Assembly (NCBI GenBank): GCA_947479055.1
Contig: CANJYE010000022.1
Location: forward strand, 1 to 51,086
Reading direction: 5' to 3'
From: Erythrobacteraceae bacterium
GTDB lineage: Bacteria > Pseudomonadota > Alphaproteobacteria > Sphingomonadales > Sphingomonadaceae
Length of the DNA: 51,086 bases
Of this stretch, positions 35,601-41,744 are shown piece after piece. The notes below the pieces were generated by a model. The model was not told where the DNA came from. It was given only the letters and a program-made list of their open reading frames with translations, and made no database searches. How positions within the stretch are numbered: position 1 is the stretch's first letter; each line of letters starts with the position of its first letter. Both the position numbers and the translations under genes were made by a program.

Positions 35601-36858
35601 GTTGGCGGAGTGGCTGCGCGACAACCAGCCGGCGCTGTTCGCGGCGGTGTTTGGCGACAATCCGCCCGCCGGTGACGCGCTCAAAACGCAGGCCTATGCC
35701 CGCTACGGCGATCTCTATGCGGCTTTTGCCGGGCTGGACCAGCTGACCCGCAACCGCTTCCTGATTGACAAGGTCTATTTCGGGGAGCTGTCCGCGCCGT
35801 CCGATCCGAAAAGCCCGTCCTTCAACCAGTATGTCCGGGGCTATCGCGCGGCGCAGACGCTGTTTCCGGCGGGCCTGGGCTATACCGATAACCTCGCCAC
35901 CTATGAAACCGACGCAGCGACGATCAATGCCGATCATCCGCTCGGCGTGCCGGTCAAGAAGCTGGTCGATGGCCAGCCGGCCGTGGCCCGCCAGGTCATC
36001 ACCGGCAATGTCGATTTGCGGCTTTCGACCGTCCAGACCGCGCGCGGCGGGGACGTCACGATCCTCGGGCCGGGCGGCAGTTTCGTGGCCGGTTCGGTAG
36101 TGCGCACGCAATCGCAGATCAACCGCCGCATCACCGGCTACAACGTGGCGACCGAGATCGACATGACGGACCTGGTGTCCGGCAACTATCTGGCGACACC
36201 GGGCAACCGCGGCCAGATCCGCAGCATCCCGGCCGGGTTCGAAGGCATCCTGACCCTGCGCGGCGGCCAGATCCGCAGCTTCACCGACGGCAGCTTCGTG
36301 CTGAACCAGAGCCGGCTGTTCGCCCAGCGTGGCGGGGACATCACGCTGTGGTCGTCGAACGGCGATCTCAATGCCGGCCAGGGACCGAAGAACGCATCGA
36401 GTTTCCCGCCGATCGTGCTGCGGTTCGATCCCAACGCCTTTTCCGAAGTCGACAGCGCCGGTTCCGTTGCCGGGGCCGGTATCGGCGCCTTCAAGGCCTC
36501 GCCTGGCGATCCATCCTCGGCTGTCCGGCTGATCGCGCCGGTCGGAACGGTGGACGCGGGCGATGCCGGCGTCAGGGCTTCGGGTGATGTCTTCGTGGCT
36601 GCCGCGCGGGTGGCCAATGCCGACAGCTTTGCTGCCGGTGGCGCAGTGTCGGGCGTGCCGAGCGTGGCGGTTGCCGCCGCGCCACCTGCCCCCGCCAGCG
36701 CAGCCTCGGCGCTGGCCGCCAGCGTCATGCGCTCCGACGATGCAGTGCGCGAGAACGCCCAGCGGATGGCAAGGATCTTCGTCGAGGTGATCGGCTATTT
36801 CGGCGGATCGTCCTGCCCGGATGGCGAGGACGAGAACGGGAACTGCAAGTCCGACTGA
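23629..36858 (+). CDS. Giant two-partner secretion exoprotein (TpsA, filamentous haemagglutinin family)
   Basis: A 4409-residue surface protein. Signal peptide to about 39 (TTTPAHA), then the TPS secretion domain (about 135-245: QLVTITQTDSRAILSWDRFD, GQKDWVAVNRVVDP, and the NRNGVIFG motif at 221-228). The rest is a long beta-helix of short repeats (GGDI, AGRDI, LSAGR types), with a C-terminal third of the DUF3739/filamentous-haemagglutinin type (IFGTTGELNLPKLLYASRYGQLSLL-like stretch). The only cysteines I find form three close pairs: 2407/2415, 3095/3099 and 4396/4406, the last at the extreme C-terminus. ATG at 23629 chosen because AGGAG ends 9 bases upstream; a TTG at 23620 has no spacing to it. 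Likely exported by the TpsB at 17011. Confidence 0.93.
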   Translation: MADRNGQASAGRIARSLLLRSASAAALIAILATTTPAHAQLAARRGPTLTAPVIAPRAVPGQVRRPAQVDALDRQVQVRTRAEQIRAYATQARAAVQRTVPDGTQGLVVARGVTAEAMAAGALHAARDSTGRTTWQGAGLPVASSADGDRQLVTITQTDSRAILSWDRFDVGAKTTLVFDQKLNGVGQKDWVAVNRVVDPGAAPSQILGQIKADGTVVVINRNGVIFGKGAQVSANSLLASSLDIGNAFKAALRTKPGTNQIENGFLATTLQDRNIAFLQNGLLQNGTSQQGIVLGGTLTSSLVDGFYTPSLEAIESAYATSVEGDVVVERGASITAGKGGFVILTGPKIANDGALSAEEGQVSLQAGRAITATPSTGGTSSVDANIRGLILRTTFGGEGSSAANSGLIETKRGYASLGAGLTGSVLNAGLIAATTSVSRNGSIDLMAGTVTLAGASDPSQASGLVITPDNNGETIPQGTPADPASFRTSQIRIGGVYLDPTDGAASPLGEFGPGAITIGENALIHAPNANVQIGGKTGEVFSPNRFLNSTVPGALAALAASHVDIATGALIDVSGVKDVQLEASRNSLLIDPVKRNELRDTPNYRETNSKGEFTLNGSTVYVDPRVTGVRDDGVAYVGSPLIEAGSAASQIGVTAAELMTRGGTINLNVGILEGAADLATAPRIAIARGATIDISGGWVSYLPGVVRTSRLLTVDGRVVDIGAADPNDRFVAIGDGFTEVQAKFGISRNYANSILQGAHYESGYDEGRDAGSLIISASSAVLDGTLHGDAFAGLHQLSDARRPTGVSSLPGDLRKRQSRASELPSGGYLRIGAFDRANVIEQTADIVVGHDQVEVPAGAIMLDDRSLSSAGLSAISLRTTGGVNFAQGSKLQLADGGALSVLAGRAVRIDGDIAAASGSIAVSTFDFGKDIFGASLGSTGSPFRSDDDLLGNYAEDPGLNPFDIHVTGKLSTAGLWVNDFAGGNGFGGNAWKNGGSISLTVAPRVLVGIGGTISAPERAADLSGSIRIASSGLLDVSSGGYVGTDGTLDLTGAGGNVSLINETRYASASLTDINTDSNSRAAFALGGTNQTASFTPYRVGETMVVPSLVPDNPVAEVAFDTASIKGFGFAGGGTFTLVAPDIAMGSAPGAKGPRIGLDFLEKTGFGTLDLAANKSRFVANLFANGQSGMSAFLDTERFVVGDGETLDLTQTVLPSLLDNPTQTLLTGLGTGADITAILTPEVPASAWDRKAAHLRLGGVSELEVSEGGAITGAAKASITAPRIYSAGTIRIAGGQINQIDTLENLLTQRRVIGVRDAALGGAGLADVFGASSEGQTSGFDENAAATVEVYRDTALTERLTNGQLFSLVDPAAGGRNLDVNLVFTGRVALNEGVHFTATSVTELSGTALYNPRASFLANGQQQRSGTMIGGGSIATSRFGAPLAETGYASPIDPSNKLVAEAGATISLNGASGTFDERISQTAFGAVAQWSDAGRLTIGNGALLTGAHVSAFGGDDGDADLAATRANGGVLDWVTPVIRQSDDGTDASGATLSATQVMDSGFATLVARNGFSTAGDVSLSLGKSFIATTNTVEGARTLENLVITALPDSNARILAPYVALASSNKDIGGQGQSAGAGHLTISAGAIDVIGAAEFNVSSASDAVNRGSVTLEASGDIRLIGTAGLPDSSTGLFQPGLSGQLVSNGDLLLKSAQVYATTGTGNLQQLLEDRRAGRAGTPDPFVIASSNIDGLVKFEGLGGALPPTPYSAGSYLAVRGARIEQDGVLRAPLGMLDIGSNEATALNLLVEAPATASLRFGPDSLTSVSARTSLTGSDALNIPYGTTTDLIEYFFTPGTNSILTAPPVGELRFAGKDITIDSADSGQVRVDGRGGGDVFAYEFIPGTGGSRDVLDRFNPDGFSGNNGLQFPDGRQVYAIVPKNSANVALFDPVYSADYTAAAGGDLYGLNAGMTVRLDAAPGIEAGEYLLLPAHYALLPGAMRIVENVGSAAPYAGGASTLLDGSLVVGGVYGTAGTGFSQSKRRSFTVQSQDVIDKYSRIETTSGSASAEQLAGHKGLTAPLLPRDAARVVLAPLTSLKVAGAFATDPARNGLGAQVDVGGSKIRIAAPGAVPDEASADYVLLTTDTLANFHANSLSIGALRNNNVDGTTTLDVVASTIQVDNDVVLTAPELLLSVGGSGSLLSIEGAADGAPGAQLIATGTLNDTRSGDYIINAAAARNDSPTGIDRTGAGALIRLASGSERLVARKGDFASRTTLLPASLTLGAGATLGASSITLDSSRDFSIDNAAVIGAAEPGKAFDLAVSGDALRIGGLTFSSEVESQFGKARTLTYRTPDILNFAAGSYNYHNLRIDAAGIGLAQAESADAPSRDVTLIADHVELGNSSLDAGACKTSATLACGAQSALTIDATDITFGGGTFRTYGFDGGAGGSGITLKAREGMFVSGQGEFNTVDFAQELQTPLNLVTPFIVDRTAQDLRNPRYVRPDFAFNALGAIRVSGPSTPLAAPADKEAPGARIAFAAGNAAKGIASDITIADTLVRATAGTIDIQATGSILLQGSASLQAAGYAKSFSDGIEQTTVSASGGVINLVTTGNGTRIATDATSSLVVDNGVGEAGTLAIAASQGDVDLLATLNGGVAADKARSASLRLDAGHSAFDLSGFVAANGLHFQGGLAIRTGSGDLALQAGQELKADAVSLTADGGSITIGGRIDTSGDDVHLLSPTDPRYKQARIDGGAITLYGQDGVTLQSGASLLAKTSGYAADDGRQASGGNVAIGIGTGGAAAITIDSGALIDVSALRPGNRLIEEVATDPLTQLESKVYRLAPGDRGGLVSFRAPVLADNSLAIAADGTVAGAREKTIEGYRRFNLDTIASSGQYSGVASLSGASGIIVTLDTGAATAGKANFLADLAPGTIPDFIRNFSVTDSNGNPFTGYRLRPGVELASANGIRLVSNWNLAAGRIVNADGTAGYDDALAAGLLVESALGPYASGPLAGQKRYEVVAGKEGALFDRFIDMSYRVGGSTRGEAPVLTLRAGRNLEIQNSISDGFFAFRDFTGADYINYQLGGGNRTFNPALKISCGGTCSDSILYSGVPSATLPGTPGTRVSIDIAAAAQQGTESSPLFVNAAFNPLANSAAATGTGNAIGTAELFPLLSDGSAVRSSSLQLVGGALQGSANPLQIDVTGTGSVQVSGEKSYQIAATGSTGRLKGLLQLVLNSPDAGNFTYGLADLLGVIDGGEQAELGADYYTVLNWGDGSTGAAGAARQAALAYAGFAGNAQFIGTAGHPTGVSARLRDIVAFLKDSGFAETYANGIEQKLPGYNVTTGITSPTVRLQSNTAYFGTLVRTGDGSIDIAAAADIDLRRSVDVVTRNDPGADAGVRTLAQVGGTAVYTAGVRASTADLAGGQLPAFSGYAARSVPGPTSGVALAPVVSKDGGSITLSAGRDIVGRRDVWNELFGQNGSQITGLSLSPIMLARNYAQSTALMTPSFAEFGRNSGDQRWRYGSTSQNGTQASIAANLFTSGIGALAGGDVSVVAGRDLNDLTIALDNSLATGVNQGGNTLVALGAGDLALSAGRHLLGGQFDIALGSGSAAVGGNVDAAGAISSNGSFVVDNRNLLRVRVADATFDLSARGDITIGGLGALGLGRTGNSGLETSGFFSALAGVRARGNGNLTIVGNRPDLYVVQGVGTRMGTVLPPSLELTAFHGDIAFGTTGELNLPKLLYASRYGQLSLLAGGDIGHFGLAMSDAAPVNFFGTESLLKTTFPTITSSTRDSDLRLLHNRRITHADDTLPVRIVAGGSIEDIVLSLPKQARIRADGDILDLYFTGQNIRAGDITRISAGGDITGTTGVSTSGITQGRSAVLGNTITLGGPGSLFVEAGRDLGPFLTSATGSVRSEAGGIRTIGNEANPWLAAQGADIHVLFGVGKGVDYTAFQSIYLDPVNQVNLDGDLFEQNKDALGNATPDRTRFGYAPVLAEWLRDNQPALFAAVFGDNPPAGDALKTQAYARYGDLYAAFAGLDQLTRNRFLIDKVYFGELSAPSDPKSPSFNQYVRGYRAAQTLFPAGLGYTDNLATYETDAATINADHPLGVPVKKLVDGQPAVARQVITGNVDLRLSTVQTARGGDVTILGPGGSFVAGSVVRTQSQINRRITGYNVATEIDMTDLVSGNYLATPGNRGQIRSIPAGFEGILTLRGGQIRSFTDGSFVLNQSRLFAQRGGDITLWSSNGDLNAGQGPKNASSFPPIVLRFDPNAFSEVDSAGSVAGAGIGAFKASPGDPSSAVRLIAPVGTVDAGDAGVRASGDVFVAAARVANADSFAAGGAVSGVPSVAVAAAPPAPASAASALAASVMRSDDAVRENAQRMARIFVEVIGYFGGSSCPDGEDENGNCKSD

Positions 36859-37212
36859 GCGGATAGTCCCTGACGGGACGGTGCCGCACCGGCCCTCTCT
36901 CCGCCCGGGTGTCAGGGCACCACGATCTATGCGCCGCGCCTGGTTCATGCCAGCCGGGGCATCGGCATGACCAGCGCGATCTGACCGATCGTGCCGGAAA
37001 GGGTTTCCTACACGCCCGAACCCTGCCAGACTCCCTGCGGCGCTTGCGATGGCCGGAGTTGGGGTGCTTGGGCTGCAAACTATCCGAGCAAGTGTCACCC
37101 TGCCTGTGACAGGGTAACACATTAAAATAGGACAGGAAATTGTCGGTTTCCCGGGTTGACGCACTGTCACCTTTGTCACCCGTGCCACCAGCTGGGAGTG
37201 GGCGGATCGCGC
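36859..37212. other. Intergenic region between convergent tpsA and the PstS-like gene
   Basis: No gene supported. It contains a 10-bp inverted repeat with one mismatch (TGTCACCCTG 37093-37102 / CAGGGTAACA 37110-37119). A short open stretch without start codon (36874-36987) is probably noise. Confidence 0.6.
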
Positions 37213-37247
37213 AAAAAAAGGCGGCCCCGGATTGCTCCGGAGCCGCC
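37213..37247 (-). terminator. Rho-independent terminator of the PstS-like gene
   Basis: Read on the minus strand, an 11-bp G+C-rich stem with one mismatch (37237-37247 with 37220-37230) and a 6-base loop is followed by seven T residues (A-run 37213-37219 on the plus strand), 25 bases past the stop codon. Confidence 0.88.
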
Positions 37248-37272
37248 CATCATTGCAGGATTTGCAGGCCGA

Positions 37273-39363
37273 TCAGGCGCCGAGGTTGGCGTCGCAGACC
37301 GGGTTGCTCTGCTGGTCAGCGACCTGGTTCTTGTTGTCGACGTCAGACCCCGTCGTGGGCAGACCGTCCTGGATCCACAGGTTCTGGTCGCCCAGGGTGG
37401 CGCTGTTGCCAGGCTGAGCCGACTTCTTGAGGAAGGTCTCGTACATCGCATTGGTCCACACCAGCGGCGGGACCGAGATGTTCGACTTAGGCGTGATACC
37501 TAGGTTGGCAACGGCAGCACCCCGGAAGGTCTGGCCATTGACCAGGGCATTGGCGCTGTCACGGGTGATCGTGCCAAACATCAGGCCGAGATATTCGACA
37601 ATGGCGAAGCGCTTGGCGTTGTTGCCGGGGATGAGCGCATTGGCGGGCTTGAAGCAGGTGCTGGTCAACATGAAGGTTGTGCCAGAGACCGGATAGCCAC
37701 CCGCGGGCGATGCCAGGGTCGAGGTGATCGGAACGTTCGGGTTATACAGGATCGCAGCCCAATGCAGCGGGTTGGCCCGGCTGACGTGGGTTTCCGGATT
37801 GGTCGAAGGATCGATCGGCTTGTAGGGATCGGCCGAACCCAGCGTGCGCTGATCACCGGTGGTGCCATCGACATAGGGTGCCCAGGCACCGGTCGTGGAG
37901 GTCGTTTCCGGCGGCAGCACCGACCCGAAGGCGAGGCCTGCGTTGGTAGCGCTCGGCATCACGAAGGCACCGCTGTTCGGGTTGTTGCCCGACCGCAGCG
38001 CGGCAGAGAACAAGGTCCGGCTCGGCGACGGAGCGACGAAGTCGGCACCGACATAGCCAAGCTTGCCGTTCAGCTTGATGTTCTTGTTGGTCGAGTTGAT
38101 CAGCGCATTGTTGGCCGTGCTGTTGACAGCGTCAGCCACACCCGATGAACCGTCGGCAACCATGAAGAGGCCGGGGGTCGGGGTCTTGGTGAACACGCCG
38201 CCCGGAGCCAGCGAGGCGTCGCACAGCGCGGTGGCCGCATTGACTTCATTCCAGGCACAAGTGACATGGGAATTCTTGTCCCAGACCAGACCACCCAGCG
38301 ACTGCACCGTGCCGGAGAAGTTGCTGCTGGCCGAAGTGGGGAAGTACTTCGTATCGCCCCGCAGGTTGCGGATGTCGATCGTGCTGGTGTTGTCGTAGGG
38401 CAGCGATTCAGAGGCATTGGCGAACTTGTTGACCGCAACCAGGCCGTTGCACTGGGCAGCCAGTGCGCGGGTGAAGATGTCGGTGGTACCCGACTTGTCG
38501 GCACGACCGACCAGACGGATCGGCGCGCCTTCATTGGTCCAGCGACCCGAAAAATCGTTTACCGGGTCAAACAGTTTCAGGCCACCATTGGCTGCTGTGA
38601 GCAGGGGATCGTTCCAGTTGGTGATCTCGCCATTGAAGATCTTACAGTAGATTTCGCGCGTCATGCTCAGGCCACCGGCCACGACGCCGTTGATCGATTG
38701 CGGAACCTTGACGTGGAAGGTGATGTTGACCGGACCGGCAGGAGTGGTCTTGATGCCGTAGGTCGGGTTGTAGGCGAAAGCGACCGGCAGGACGAAGGCC
38801 GGAATCTGGATCGCAGGGCCGGCCTTGTTGGCCGGGCTGTTGGCGGTGCTGTTGTAGGTGGTCAGTTCGCTGGCCGGGAGCGGGGCGTCGGAAAAGGCGA
38901 ACTGCAGGTTGGCCCAGCCCGAAGGGTTGCCGGCACCGCCCGCGAAGGGGTTGATGTTGCTGGCCGAGCCATTGAGGTTGCTGGTGGTGAACGTGCGCCA
39001 CATCTGACGGCCTGCACCCGAACCGGTCGAGATGTACTTGCCGGAGAAATTCGGCTGGATTTCCTGCGTTTCGCAGTCAAGCGCCGGGGTGGCGGTGGTC
39101 GGGTTGTAAGCGCCCGGAGCGATCGTCTTCAGCGCGCCGGTGTTGTCGCCAACCTTGTTTTCGCGGTTGTTGACCGTGTCACCCGCAACATGGTTGCCAG
39201 GGTTGCCGACGCAGTTCAGCGTCCGGGGGACGATTTCGGCAACCGAGCTTGCGCCGGCACCACGCAGTTCAACCTGGGGCAGCACGACCTGGGCATGGGC
39301 GGTCGTGGCCACGAACGAAGAGGCAGCACAGGCCGCCAGCAGATGGATCCGGGTAAGTTTCAT
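37273..39363 (-). CDS. Large secreted PstS-like phosphate-binding family protein
   Basis: A 696-residue exported protein (signal peptide cleavage near TTAHA at 24). PstS-family features: RGAGASSVAEIVP near the N-terminus, YISTGSGAGRQMWRTF, FAFSDAPLPASEL, AFVLPVAFAYN, REIYCKIFNGEITNWNDP and IRLVGRADKSGTTDIFTRAL, which in PstS form the phosphate site. It is about twice the length of a usual PstS, with long insertions and many cysteines typical of extracellular proteins. AAGGAG precedes the ATG at 39363. No pstCAB genes are next to it; it stands divergent from the type II secretion cluster, so it may be a cargo of that system (inference). Confidence 0.82.
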   Translation of the reverse strand: MKLTRIHLLAACAASSFVATTAHAQVVLPQVELRGAGASSVAEIVPRTLNCVGNPGNHVAGDTVNNRENKVGDNTGALKTIAPGAYNPTTATPALDCETQEIQPNFSGKYISTGSGAGRQMWRTFTTSNLNGSASNINPFAGGAGNPSGWANLQFAFSDAPLPASELTTYNSTANSPANKAGPAIQIPAFVLPVAFAYNPTYGIKTTPAGPVNITFHVKVPQSINGVVAGGLSMTREIYCKIFNGEITNWNDPLLTAANGGLKLFDPVNDFSGRWTNEGAPIRLVGRADKSGTTDIFTRALAAQCNGLVAVNKFANASESLPYDNTSTIDIRNLRGDTKYFPTSASSNFSGTVQSLGGLVWDKNSHVTCAWNEVNAATALCDASLAPGGVFTKTPTPGLFMVADGSSGVADAVNSTANNALINSTNKNIKLNGKLGYVGADFVAPSPSRTLFSAALRSGNNPNSGAFVMPSATNAGLAFGSVLPPETTSTTGAWAPYVDGTTGDQRTLGSADPYKPIDPSTNPETHVSRANPLHWAAILYNPNVPITSTLASPAGGYPVSGTTFMLTSTCFKPANALIPGNNAKRFAIVEYLGLMFGTITRDSANALVNGQTFRGAAVANLGITPKSNISVPPLVWTNAMYETFLKKSAQPGNSATLGDQNLWIQDGLPTTGSDVDNKNQVADQQSNPVCDANLGA

Positions 39364-39595
39364 TTCGAATTGCTCCTTGGAACGTTGCTCAACGCATGAA
39401 GCGGGATGTTGCCTGCAAGCCCGGCGCAAGCCGCCAGGTCCGGAAATGCTTCATCACTTCACTTGGCTTTACACATTGCCTGTGCCAATTTATTTCCAAT
39501 ACGAACCCTGAAAAGCAACATTAATTACGATAAATTTCGCCATATTAACGGCTCTATTTCATAACATATAATGCAACAGATATAGGGAAACGAAT

Positions 39596-39613
39596 AAGAC
39601 AAAAATGTGACAC
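39596..39613 (-). promoter_or_regulatory. Candidate PhoB box and -10 for the PstS-like gene
   Basis: On the minus strand: GTGTCAC, spacer ATTT, TTGTCTT (5 of 7 and 5 of 7 against CTGTCAT), then 11 bases, then TATATC (-10-like, 39579-39584). This is the best-spaced Pho-type promoter in the window. It would give a leader of about 210 bases to the ATG at 39363. Confidence 0.5.
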
Positions 39614-39699
39614 ACCAATGGGTGAATGTTACATTACTGTTTCAGCGACGACTCAAGTGCGATTGGCCCCTGTGTCGGAGGTTTTACTAGGCCATGCAG

Positions 39700-39717
39700 A
39701 TGACAGATTTATGATTC
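39700..39717 (-). promoter_or_regulatory. Second Pho-box-like element in the divergent region
   Basis: On the minus strand: GAATCAT, spacer AAAT, CTGTCAT; the second half-site is a perfect CTGTCAT. A weaker plus-strand pair (ATGTTAC, CTGTTTC) lies at 39626-39643. Which gene they serve is uncertain. Confidence 0.4.
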
Positions 39718-40022
39718 CGGATCGGAAACGAATTTTTCTGCGATATTTTCTGATATGACCCATAGCATTGAATTATAACGATAATATCGAAGTACGGCGG
39801 AAACTCCCTCGCTCCGCCCGCGCCGTCGCGCCCTCGCCGCAACCCGCTTTGCCGCTCCTGCCAAGGGTCCGGCTGCGGCCGATCGGGTGCCATGAAACCG
39901 TAACAATGGCCCCCTATCCATAACGGGCCGGTTACAGATGGGCCGGCAGGCTACCCAGCATCGGGCCTGGCCGGACGGTCCGGCGACCGGCTCAAGCAGT
40001 CGATAGGCGCCAAGAGAATCCC

Positions 40023-41744
40023 ATGTCAGGCGAAGTTCCCGCTCAGGCCGCGATCGACAGGCCACTCTCCTCGGCGGGACAGGGCGTTCCGGCCAGCATT
40101 GCCGACGTCTTGCGGATTGCCGGATTGCTCACTTCCGAAGCAGAGCAGCGCGTCAGGGTTGCGGCGCAGGAAAGCGGCGAGAAGCTTGATGTCGTCGTTA
40201 CCAGGCTGGGCCTGGTGTCGGAAGCGGCGTTGTCTGAAGCCGTCGCCATGGCCACGGGCCTCGCCATGGTCGATGCGGCGAGCTTCCCCAGGACTGCTCT
40301 GCTCGCCGACGGGATATCGCCGGCCTTCCTGCGGGAGAACCGCGTCCTTCCGATCGCCAGCACCGATGCCGGTGTTTCCGTCGCCCTGACCGACCCTTTC
40401 GACGCCTTCGTCCAGAAATCGCTCGGCTTTGTATTCGGTCGCCCGATCCAGCCCGTGCTCGCGCGGGCCAGCGATATCGATGCGGCGATCGACCGGCTCT
40501 ATGGCCCGTCCGAGGATGCACCGGGCGATGACGGGGCCGATTTTGTCGATGAGGACGATGTCGAGCGGTTGAAGGATCTGGTCAGCGATGCCCCGGTGAT
40601 CCGGGCGGTCAACCGCCTGATCGCGCTGGCTTCCGATGCCCGCGCCTCCGACATCCATGTCGAGCCAACCGAAGACCGGCTGGCGATCCGCTTCCGGATC
40701 GACGGCTTGTTGCAGGACCAGGAGCCGCTGCCCGCTTCGCTGCGCGCGCCGCTGGTCTCGCGCATCAAGATCATGGCCAGCCTCAATGTGGCGGAACGGC
40801 GTCTGCCCCAGGACGGGCGGCTGCGGATCGCGGTGCGCGGCCATGATATCGACCTGCGCGTCGCCACCGCGCCCTCGATCCATGGCGAAAGCGTGGTGAT
40901 GCGCATTCTCGACCGTTCGAAGCTGGCGCTCGACTTCCCATCGCTGGGCTTTGACGATGCGCTGACCGCGCAATTGCGCGCGGCGATGGCGAGGCCCCAT
41001 GGCATCGTGCTGGTGACCGGCCCCACCGGCAGCGGCAAGACCACCACGCTCTATGCCGCCCTGTCCGAACTCAATACCGCCGACCGCAAGCTGCTGACGG
41101 TGGAGGATCCGATCGAATACCGGCTGCCCGGCGTGATCCAGACCCAGGTCAATCCGCAGATTGGCTTCACTTTCGGATCGGCGTTGCGTTCCTTCCTGCG
41201 GCTCGATCCGGACGTGATGATGGTCGGCGAGATTCGCGATACCGAAACCGCCGAAATCGCGGTGCAGGCGGCGCTGACCGGCCACATGATCCTCTCCACC
41301 CTGCATACCAACAGCGCCGCCGGTGCGGTGACGCGGCTGATCGACATGGGGGTGGAGCCGTTCCTGCTGAGCTCCGTGCTGAGCGGCGTGCTGGCGCAGC
41401 GGCTGGTCCGGCGGCTGTGCCCGCAATGCCGCAAACCCTACATCGCCTCGCCCGAGCTCTGCACCGATATCGGCGTGGGCAAGAAGAAGCCGGTCACCTT
41501 CTATCGCGCCGTGGGCTGCGATCAGTGCAACGGCACGGGCTATGCCGGGCGGACGGCGGTGCTCGAATTCCTGAGGATCGACGATACGATCGCCCGGCTG
41601 ATCCTGCGGCGGGCCGATACGCGCGAGATTGCCGAAGCGGCGGTCGATGCCCGGATGCGCAACCTGCGCGCCGATGGCCTGGCCAAGGCCCGGGTCGGCC
41701 TCATCACCATCGAGGAGGCCGTGCGCGTCACGGTGGGCGACTGA
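40023..41744 (+). CDS. gspE: Type II secretion system ATPase GspE
   Basis: A 573-residue cytoplasmic hexameric ATPase that powers pseudopilus assembly. It has the N-terminal GspE N1/N2 region (about 1-165), ASDIHVEP, the Walker A GPTGSGKTTT at 333, the Asp box LLTVEDPIEY, Walker B LRLDPDVMMVGEIRDTETA, the His box TGHMILSTLHTNSAAGA and a zinc tetracysteine (LCPQC, GCDQC). First gene of an 11-gene run; its stop overlaps the gspF ATG (TGATG). Confidence 0.96.
   Translation: MSGEVPAQAAIDRPLSSAGQGVPASIADVLRIAGLLTSEAEQRVRVAAQESGEKLDVVVTRLGLVSEAALSEAVAMATGLAMVDAASFPRTALLADGISPAFLRENRVLPIASTDAGVSVALTDPFDAFVQKSLGFVFGRPIQPVLARASDIDAAIDRLYGPSEDAPGDDGADFVDEDDVERLKDLVSDAPVIRAVNRLIALASDARASDIHVEPTEDRLAIRFRIDGLLQDQEPLPASLRAPLVSRIKIMASLNVAERRLPQDGRLRIAVRGHDIDLRVATAPSIHGESVVMRILDRSKLALDFPSLGFDDALTAQLRAAMARPHGIVLVTGPTGSGKTTTLYAALSELNTADRKLLTVEDPIEYRLPGVIQTQVNPQIGFTFGSALRSFLRLDPDVMMVGEIRDTETAEIAVQAALTGHMILSTLHTNSAAGAVTRLIDMGVEPFLLSSVLSGVLAQRLVRRLCPQCRKPYIASPELCTDIGVGKKKPVTFYRAVGCDQCNGTGYAGRTAVLEFLRIDDTIARLILRRADTREIAEAAVDARMRNLRADGLAKARVGLITIEEAVRVTVGD

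Larger units (their letters stand above)
39364..40022. other. AT-rich divergent control region between the PstS-like gene and the T2SS cluster
   Basis: A 659-base gap, much richer in A+T (especially 39470-39790) than its surroundings. No gene is supported. It holds the Pho-box-like elements listed separately and a TATATC -10-like hexamer. The shared position makes joint control of both transcription units plausible. Confidence 0.65.

Noticed and set aside
36859-36900. Terminator directly after tpsA
   Set aside because: Only a 5-bp GTCCC/GGGAC stem without T residues; too weak to call.
36874-36987. Open stretch reading GTTIYAPRLVHASRGIGMTSAI before a stop
   Set aside because: It looks protein-like at its end but has no start codon, is about 37 codons long and matches no family I can name; a decayed gene remnant cannot be shown.
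31648-37188. Very long open frames on the minus strand opposite tpsA (over 800 and 900 codons)
   Set aside because: Their composition (Arg/His/Gln/Ala-rich, no domain) is what antisense frames of G+C-rich coding DNA give; tpsA on the other strand has a full signal, TPS domain and ribosome site.
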